This document shows, piece after piece, positions 59,797-64,000 of a stretch of DNA of 64,000 bases. The DNA is taken from contig UQIV01000003.1 of NCBI GenBank assembly GCA_900541205.1, forward strand, positions 1-64,000. Reading direction: 5' to 3'. The notes beneath the pieces were generated by a model. The model was not told where the DNA came from, did no database searches, and was given only the letters and a program-made list of their open reading frames with translations. Made by a program: the position numbers and the translations under genes. Source of the stretch: an uncultured Collinsella sp. Its GTDB lineage: Bacteria > Actinomycetota > Coriobacteriia > Coriobacteriales > Coriobacteriaceae. Every line of letters starts with the position of its first letter. Within the stretch, counting starts at the first letter, position 1.

Positions 59797-60723
59797 TTAC
59801 AGCTTGGCGATGGCGTCGTCCACGTGCGAGACGTAGATGTCGTCGACCGCGACGTTCTGTCCCAGACCCTGGAGCAGGCACGTCACTTCGAAGCCGGCGG
59901 CCACGAACTTCGCAGCCCAGCTGTCGGGGTCGGTCTCGTCTGCCATGTCGTTGTTCGCGTGGTCGCCCGCGACCACCATGAACGGCGCGAGCACGGCCTT
60001 CTTGTAGCCTGCGGCGCTCGCGGCGGCGATAACATCCTCGCAGGTCGGTTCAGCCTCGACGGTGCCGACGAAGAACTGCGTCAAGCCCTCGTTCTTAAAC
60101 ACTTCCTGCATCTTGGCATAGTCGGCGTTGGAATCGGCTTCGGTGCCGTGGCCCATGAGGCACAGCGCCGTCTTGCCGTCGTCGAAGGACGCCATGTTCT
60201 CCTTAATGGCTGCGGCCACCTTCTTGTAGTCGTCGTCGGAGGTGAGCAGCGGGTCGCCGAGCGAGATTTTGTCGAACTTGTCGGCGTACTTGTCGAGCTC
60301 GTCTTTCACGTCGGTGTATTCCAGGCCACCCATGAGATGCGTCGGCTGCACGACGATTTCCTTCACGCCGTCTTCCACGCAGCGGTCGAGCGCCTCGGTC
60401 ATGTTGTCGATCGTGATGCCGTCGCGCTTCTTCAGCTTGTCGATGATGATCTGCGCGGTGAAGGCGCGGCGGATGTCGTAGTCCTGCCAGTACTTCTCGC
60501 GGATAGCGTCTTCGATGGCGCCGATGGTGATGTGGCGCGAGTCGTTGTAGCTCGTGCCGAAGCTCGTGACGAGGATGACCGGCTTCACGGCCTTCTCCTG
60601 TTCACTCGATTTTTCGGAACTTGCGGAGGTGTTGGAGCAGCCCGCGAGCGCGACTCCGGCGAGCGCGACGGCTCCGGTTGCTGCGGCGCTCATGAAGCCG
60701 CGGCGTGACATCTGGTCGGACAT
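59797..60723 (-). CDS. cbiK: Exported CbiK-type sirohydrochlorin cobaltochelatase
   Basis: Anaerobic cobalt chelatase of the CbiK family, 308 aa, but with an unusual N-terminus: twin-arginine MSRRGFMSAAA and the lipobox LAGC (Cys29). Export by Tat and lipid anchoring are therefore predicted. The catalytic part starts KPVILVTSFGTSYNDSR. The metal-binding residues of the family are in LMGHGTEADSN (His192), VGTVEAEPT (Glu223) and VVAGDHANNDM (His255), so the active site looks intact. ATG 60723 follows AGGAAAGG. It is the first gene after the cobalamin riboswitch. A periplasmic CbiK is known in Desulfovibrio. Here a role in external cobalt or tetrapyrrole handling linked to the ABC importer is inferred. 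Confidence 0.88.
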   Translation of the reverse strand: MSDQMSRRGFMSAAATGAVALAGVALAGCSNTSASSEKSSEQEKAVKPVILVTSFGTSYNDSRHITIGAIEDAIREKYWQDYDIRRAFTAQIIIDKLKKRDGITIDNMTEALDRCVEDGVKEIVVQPTHLMGGLEYTDVKDELDKYADKFDKISLGDPLLTSDDDYKKVAAAIKENMASFDDGKTALCLMGHGTEADSNADYAKMQEVFKNEGLTQFFVGTVEAEPTCEDVIAAASAAGYKKAVLAPFMVVAGDHANNDMADETDPDSWAAKFVAAGFEVTCLLQGLGQNVAVDDIYVSHVDDAIAKL

Positions 60724-60844
60724 GGTTTTTCCTTTCCTCGGTTTGCCGGTCCCCCGGCGACAGTTGCTTGTCGGCACAAGCGAAAGAAAAGCGCACCCCT
60801 CGGGGTTCACAAGGAGCTAACGCCACGGCGATGCCGTGAGGAAA

Positions 60845-60985
60845 AGGCGAAGCAGTCTGGCTTGGGGCGCGAGGCGGTTCGCCCGCGCGTCCTATACAGT
60901 AATGTCCCTTGCCCAGGATTCCCACCTGGTTCCCTCCGCAAGCCAGCGCGGGCTGTGCGGGCGCCGCGCCGGTCATTTCCTTTTA
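60845..60985 (-). ncRNA. Cobalamin riboswitch
   Basis: Minus-strand RNA with the conserved core GGGAACCAGGTGGGAATCC (60917-60935 in complement), the ACTGTATAGGA segment (60889-60899) and a B12-box-like GCCCCAAGCCAGACTGC (60851-60867). About 120 bases of expression platform follow, with hairpins (CCCC-GA-GGGG then TTTTCTTT; GCTTGT/ACAAGC) before the cbiK ribosome binding site. Adenosyl- or methylcobalamin should switch off the cbiK-transport operon. Limits are approximate. Confidence 0.85.
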
Positions 60986-61005
60986 TCCGATTGTCATATG
61001 CTCGT

Positions 61006-61181
61006 TGCCGAAACTTTTACTATGATAGTGGGCACTTGTGAACGTGTCAAAGCCCAGGGCGGGCGGCATTGCGCCTCCTGCCTGCGTATTTGCGCCCATT
61101 GCTGCCGCAGGCGCCGTGTTTTGCCCGCTGCGCGAATGGCGGTGTAAACGGTTGCGATGAGAAACGGGAAGGAAGGCTCGG
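61006..61181 (+). other. Leader of cbi operon, no recognised element
   Basis: The stretch between the riboswitch and cbiF contains a -10-like TATGAT (61021-61026) with no convincing -35 and several GC-rich inverted segments, but no second cobalamin riboswitch core that I can find on this strand. A short Cys-rich reading frame starting at 61023 or so is probably chance. Confidence 0.4.
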
Positions 61182-61973
61182 ATGATTCATATCGTTGGCG
61201 CAGGCTCGGGCGCCGCCGACCTTATCACGCTGCGCGGGGCGCGCCTTCTGCGCGCGGCCGACGTGGTCGTTTGGGCGGGGAGCCTTGTGAACCCCGAGCT
61301 GCTCGCTGAGTGCAAGGAATCCTGCGTCGTCTACGACAGCGCGCACATGACCTTGGAGGAAGTGCTCGACGTGATGTGCGCGGCAGATGCGCGGGGCGAG
61401 GAAGTGGTGCGCCTGCACACGGGCGACCCGTGCCTGTACGGCGCCATCCAGGAGCAGATGGACGCGCTCGACGCGCGCGGCGTGGACTACGAGGTGGTGC
61501 CCGGCGTGTCGAGCTTTTGCGGTGCCGCGGCGGCGCTTCGCCAGGAATACACGCTGCCGGGAATCAGCCAGTCGGTCGTGATCACGCGGCTTTCCGGGCG
61601 CACCCCCATGCCCGCGGGCGAGGGCATGCGCACCATGGCGGAAAGCGGCTCGACTATGGTCATCTTCCTGAGCTCGGGTATGCTCGCCGAGCTTTCCGCC
61701 GAGCTTTTGGCCGCGGGCCGCAGCTCCGATGAGCCGGCGGCGCTCGTGTACAAGGCGACCTGGCCTGAGGAGCGCGTGGTGCGCTGCACAGTGGGCACGC
61801 TCGCCGATGCGGGCGCGCGAGAGGGCATCGACCGCACGGCGCTCGTGGTGGTGGGCCGCGTGCTCGGAGCTCGCGGCGGGCTTGCGCACGACGGCGCGCA
61901 AGCGGAGTCGTACGAGCGCAGCAAGCTTTACGACCCTTCGTTTGCCACGGGGTATCGGAAGGCGAGCAGCTAG
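61182..61973 (+). CDS. cbiF: Cobalt-precorrin-4 C11-methyltransferase
   Basis: SAM-dependent methyltransferase of the corrin pathway (CbiF/CobM), 263 aa. Signature MIHIVGAGSGAADLITLRGARLLRAADVVVWAGSLVNPELL (start to about residue 41), HTGDPCLYGAIQEQM (about 84-98) and VVPGVSSFCGAAAAL fit this step specifically among the corrin methylases. ATG 61182 follows GGAAGGAAGG. It is the first gene of the rightward operon, followed by cbiD after one base. The base composition is far richer in G and C than the core genes to the left. Confidence 0.93.
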   Translation: MIHIVGAGSGAADLITLRGARLLRAADVVVWAGSLVNPELLAECKESCVVYDSAHMTLEEVLDVMCAADARGEEVVRLHTGDPCLYGAIQEQMDALDARGVDYEVVPGVSSFCGAAAALRQEYTLPGISQSVVITRLSGRTPMPAGEGMRTMAESGSTMVIFLSSGMLAELSAELLAAGRSSDEPAALVYKATWPEERVVRCTVGTLADAGAREGIDRTALVVVGRVLGARGGLAHDGAQAESYERSKLYDPSFATGYRKASS

Positions 61974-61974
61974 C

Positions 61975-63159
61975 GTGGCCTTCGAGCACTACATATATAC
62001 CGGGACGACCCGCCTGCGCTGCGGCTTTACCACGGGGAGCTGCGCCACGCTCGCGGCGAAGGCGGCCTGCGAGATGCTCTTGTCACGAAAGCCCGTCGGC
62101 CGCGTGTCGATCTTCACCCCCGGCGGGCTGCCCGTCGAGACGGACGTGGTCGACGCATGCATCGGCGAGGGGTGCGCCCAGTGCGCCGTGCGAAAGGACG
62201 CAGGCGACGATGCCGATGTGACCGACGGCGTGCTCGTGTACGCGCGCGTGGAACATGCGGGGTCGGGCACGGGTGCTGCGGGCAGCAAGGGCGTGCCCGC
62301 GCACGAATCGGAAGTTTCCGTCGATGGCGGCGTGGGCGTGGGGCGCGTGACGTTGCCCGGGCTCGAGCAGCCGGTGGGGGCGGCCGCCATCAACGCGACG
62401 CCGCGCGCGATGATCACTTCGGCGGTGCGCGAGGTGTGCGCCGCGCACGGCTTTTCTGGAAATATTGCTGTGACGATTTCGGTACCCGAGGGTGTTGCCC
62501 TTGCCGAAAAGACCTTCAACCCGCACCTGGGGATAGAGGGCGGCATCTCCATCCTGGGCACGACGGGCATCGTCGAGCCGCGCAGCCTCGCTGCCTTGCG
62601 CGACAGCATCGAGCTTGAGATCCGGCAGAACGCGGCTATGGGGCGGCGCGGAGTCGTGCTCACGCCCGGCAACTACGGCGAGCAGTTCATCTCGGGGCAT
62701 TTCCACCTAAACGGTGCGCCGATGGTCTTCATCTCCAACTTCGTGGGCGATGCGATTGATTGCTGCGTTCGCGAGGGATTTACCAATGTCCTTCTTGTGG
62801 GACACATCGGTAAGCTGGTGAAGGTCGCGGGCGGAATCATGGACACCCATTCGCGTACCGCCGACTGCCGCGCGGAGATTCTGGCCGCCCACGCGGCCTT
62901 GGCCGGCGCGGACGCGAAGACCGTGCGCGAGATCATGTCGTCGGTCACGACCACGGCGGCGCTCGAGGTAATCGAGGCCGCCGGCGTGGGGGACGCTGCG
63001 CGCGCCTCGCTCGCTGCGGCAATCGAGGACAGGTTGCGCCGCCGCGCGGCGGGCGCATGCGACATCGCCGCGGTCGTGTTCGACGCCGAGCGCCGCGAGC
63101 TTTTCCGCACGTCGGGCGCCGATGCGGTTATCGGGGAATTGGGGGCGACGTATGAATAA
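61975..63159 (+). CDS. cbiD: Cobalt-precorrin-5B C1-methyltransferase
   Basis: CbiD, which methylates C1 in the anaerobic cobalamin pathway, 394 aa. The family start LRCGFTTGSCATLAAKAA, VNATPRAMI-like INATPRAMITSAVRE, the central GGISILGTTGIVEP and GNYGEQFISGHF, and VLLVGHIGKLVKVAGGIMDTHSRTAD (about 267-292) are conserved. The GTG at 61975 lies one base after the cbiF stop with GAAGGCGAG upstream. Its end overlaps cbiL by 8 bases. CbiD is a marker of the oxygen-independent route, in agreement with cbiK and cbiG here. Confidence 0.94.
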   Translation: MAFEHYIYTGTTRLRCGFTTGSCATLAAKAACEMLLSRKPVGRVSIFTPGGLPVETDVVDACIGEGCAQCAVRKDAGDDADVTDGVLVYARVEHAGSGTGAAGSKGVPAHESEVSVDGGVGVGRVTLPGLEQPVGAAAINATPRAMITSAVREVCAAHGFSGNIAVTISVPEGVALAEKTFNPHLGIEGGISILGTTGIVEPRSLAALRDSIELEIRQNAAMGRRGVVLTPGNYGEQFISGHFHLNGAPMVFISNFVGDAIDCCVREGFTNVLLVGHIGKLVKVAGGIMDTHSRTADCRAEILAAHAALAGADAKTVREIMSSVTTTAALEVIEAAGVGDAARASLAAAIEDRLRRRAAGACDIAAVVFDAERRELFRTSGADAVIGELGATYE

Positions 63160-63841
63160 AGGCGTGCTGTACGGGGTGGGCACGGGGCCTGGCGACCCCG
63201 AGCTGCTCACGATCAAGGCCGTCCGCACAATCGAATCGTGTCCGGTCATCGCCGCACCGCAGACGGCGGACGGGGCCATGGTCGCGCTCGACATCGTGCG
63301 CGGCGCCGTAGACCTTACAGGCAAGACGGTGATCCCCGTGCGGTTCTCGATGACGCGCGACGCCGAGCGCCGCGCGGCCGAGCATGCCTCGCTTGTTCGC
63401 GAGCTTGTCGCGCACCTGGATGCGGTCCGCGACGTCGCTCTGCTGAACCTGGGGGACCCGAGTATCTACGCCACCTTCCAGCGCATAGCGCCCGACGTGC
63501 GCGCCCGCGGGTTCGAGGCGCGCGCCATTCCCGGCGTGCCGAGCTTCTGCGCGGTCGCCGCGGCGCTCGAGCGCGACCTCACGCCCGAGATGTCGTCGCC
63601 TCTGCACATCGTGCCCGGCGGCTACGACGACGTTCGCCGCGCAATCGGCTGGCCGGGGACGAAGGTGGTCATGAAGGCGCGCCGCTCGCTTGCGGACACG
63701 AAGCGCATCCTTCGCGAGGAGGGCGCCTTCGACGGTGCCGAGCTCGTAGAGGACTGTGGGCTTCCGGGCGAGCGCGTGTACCGCTCGCTCGACGATGTGC
63801 CCGATCGAGGCAGCTACTTCTCGACGATGGTGGTTCGCTAG
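63152..63841 (+). CDS. cbiL: Cobalt-precorrin-2 C20-methyltransferase
   Basis: CbiL/CobI, methylating C20 early in corrin synthesis, 229 aa. Starts NKGVLYGVGTGPGDPELLTIKAVR (about 2-25), has LLNLGDPSIYATFQRI (about 107-122) and IPGVPSFCAVAAAL, all typical of the precorrin-2 branch. ATG 63152 overlaps the end of cbiD by 8 bases. The stop is followed immediately by cbiG (TAGATG). It acts before cbiF and cbiD although it lies after them in the operon. Confidence 0.93.
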   Translation: MNKGVLYGVGTGPGDPELLTIKAVRTIESCPVIAAPQTADGAMVALDIVRGAVDLTGKTVIPVRFSMTRDAERRAAEHASLVRELVAHLDAVRDVALLNLGDPSIYATFQRIAPDVRARGFEARAIPGVPSFCAVAAALERDLTPEMSSPLHIVPGGYDDVRRAIGWPGTKVVMKARRSLADTKRILREEGAFDGAELVEDCGLPGERVYRSLDDVPDRGSYFSTMVVR

Positions 63842-64000
63842 ATGAGGATTTCCTGCATAGCGTTCACTGAGAGGGGGTATGCGTTGGCGGAGCGCACCGC
63901 ACGCGCGCTTTCCGATTGCGCGCAGACAGGTGAAGATGACCCTGGCTGGGACGTTTCCGTTTCGCGCGGGTTCGGCGAGGGGAAGGCCGACCTGCGCGCA
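63842..64000 (+). CDS. cbiG: CbiG-like cobalt-precorrin-5A hydrolase, partial
   Basis: The first 53 codons only. The reading frame runs off the window. MRISCIAFTERGYALAERTA at the N-terminus and FGEGKADLR further on are like CbiG, which opens the lactone ring and releases acetaldehyde in the anaerobic route. It starts directly after the cbiL stop and clearly belongs to the same operon. Whether it is a single CbiG or a fusion (for example with CbiH) cannot be seen. Confidence 0.75.
   Translation, partial: MRISCIAFTERGYALAERTARALSDCAQTGEDDPGWDVSVSRGFGEGKADLRA

Noticed and set aside
61020..61147. Short Cys-rich plus-strand frame before cbiF
   Set aside because: No ribosome binding site, no conservation argument, and Cys/Arg richness is expected by chance in this GC-rich leader.
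61006..61181. Possible second cobalamin riboswitch for the rightward operon
   Set aside because: I could not find the GGTGGGAA core, the ACTGT segment or a B12 box on the plus strand.

Overview
The window looks like a chromosomal segment of a gut actinobacterium of the class Coriobacteriia, most probably Collinsella or a close relative. This is inferred from gene content and order, not from a database match. Core genes I sampled are moderately GC-rich, use GTG/TTG starts often, and sit in tight operons with 1-8 nt overlaps. Almost every real gene up to about 55 kb is a housekeeping gene. No rRNA, CRISPR array, prophage or complete insertion sequence is visible.

Layout. 0.2-7.1 kb: acpP-rnc-smc-ftsY-ffh (acyl carrier, RNase III, chromosome condensation, SRP targeting). 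7.2-12.1 kb: a divergent DUF134/NifX-type metal-associated regulator facing thyA-folA, then a TrmH-type RNA methyltransferase and a MATE exporter. 12.2-15.2 kb: a broken corrinoid adenosyltransferase gene, ftsH and a DUF523 gene. 15.2-26 kb: a GldA-like dehydrogenase, T-box-controlled ileS, lspA-rluD, a processive GT2 glycosyltransferase, a small A24 prepilin peptidase, a dGTPase-like protein and rarA. 26.1-29.6 kb: a sigma-factor operon (membrane coiled-coil protein, RsbW-like protein, SigB-type sigma, AI-2E/PerM permease) and two small genes. 29.8-43 kb: alaS-ruvX-mltG-yqeG-aroK-'aroB'-pepQ-efp-asp23-nusB-xseB-tlyA-nadK-recN. 43.1-51 kb: an RpiR regulator divergent from a fructose PTS locus (fruA, ptsH, ptsI, two tandem 1-phosphofructokinase-like genes). 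51.2-55.1 kb: cca, two tRNA-Glu genes, an UPF0104 membrane protein and a TetR regulator.

55.1-64 kb is a different kind of DNA. It starts at a truncated IS3-family transposase remnant. The rightmost cob genes are far more GC-rich than the core (four 60-base lines counted by hand gave 70-80%, against roughly 43-63% in core lines). Two divergent operons lie around a cobalamin riboswitch. The leftward one encodes an exported (Tat plus lipobox) CbiK-type cobaltochelatase, two lipoproteins with an iron-transport-associated/NEAT-like look, and a FecCD-type ABC transporter. The rightward one encodes cbiF, cbiD, cbiL and the start of cbiG, i.e. anaerobic corrin synthesis. I read the block as an acquired cobalamin/metal-tetrapyrrole island.

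The most interesting signals are subtle. The aroB slot holds a protein that has lost the dehydroquinate synthase zinc and catalytic motifs. The RsbW-like protein lacks ATP-binding residues. One of the two tandem PfkB sugar kinases has GKGxN changed to GKGxD. The DUF134/NifX fusion has a strong internal Shine-Dalgarno and ATG at its domain junction, and a palindromic operator on each side of its promoter. The adenosyltransferase gene has a stop at codon 5. Several unrelated families of intergenic palindromes, two of them present twice, decorate the core chromosome.
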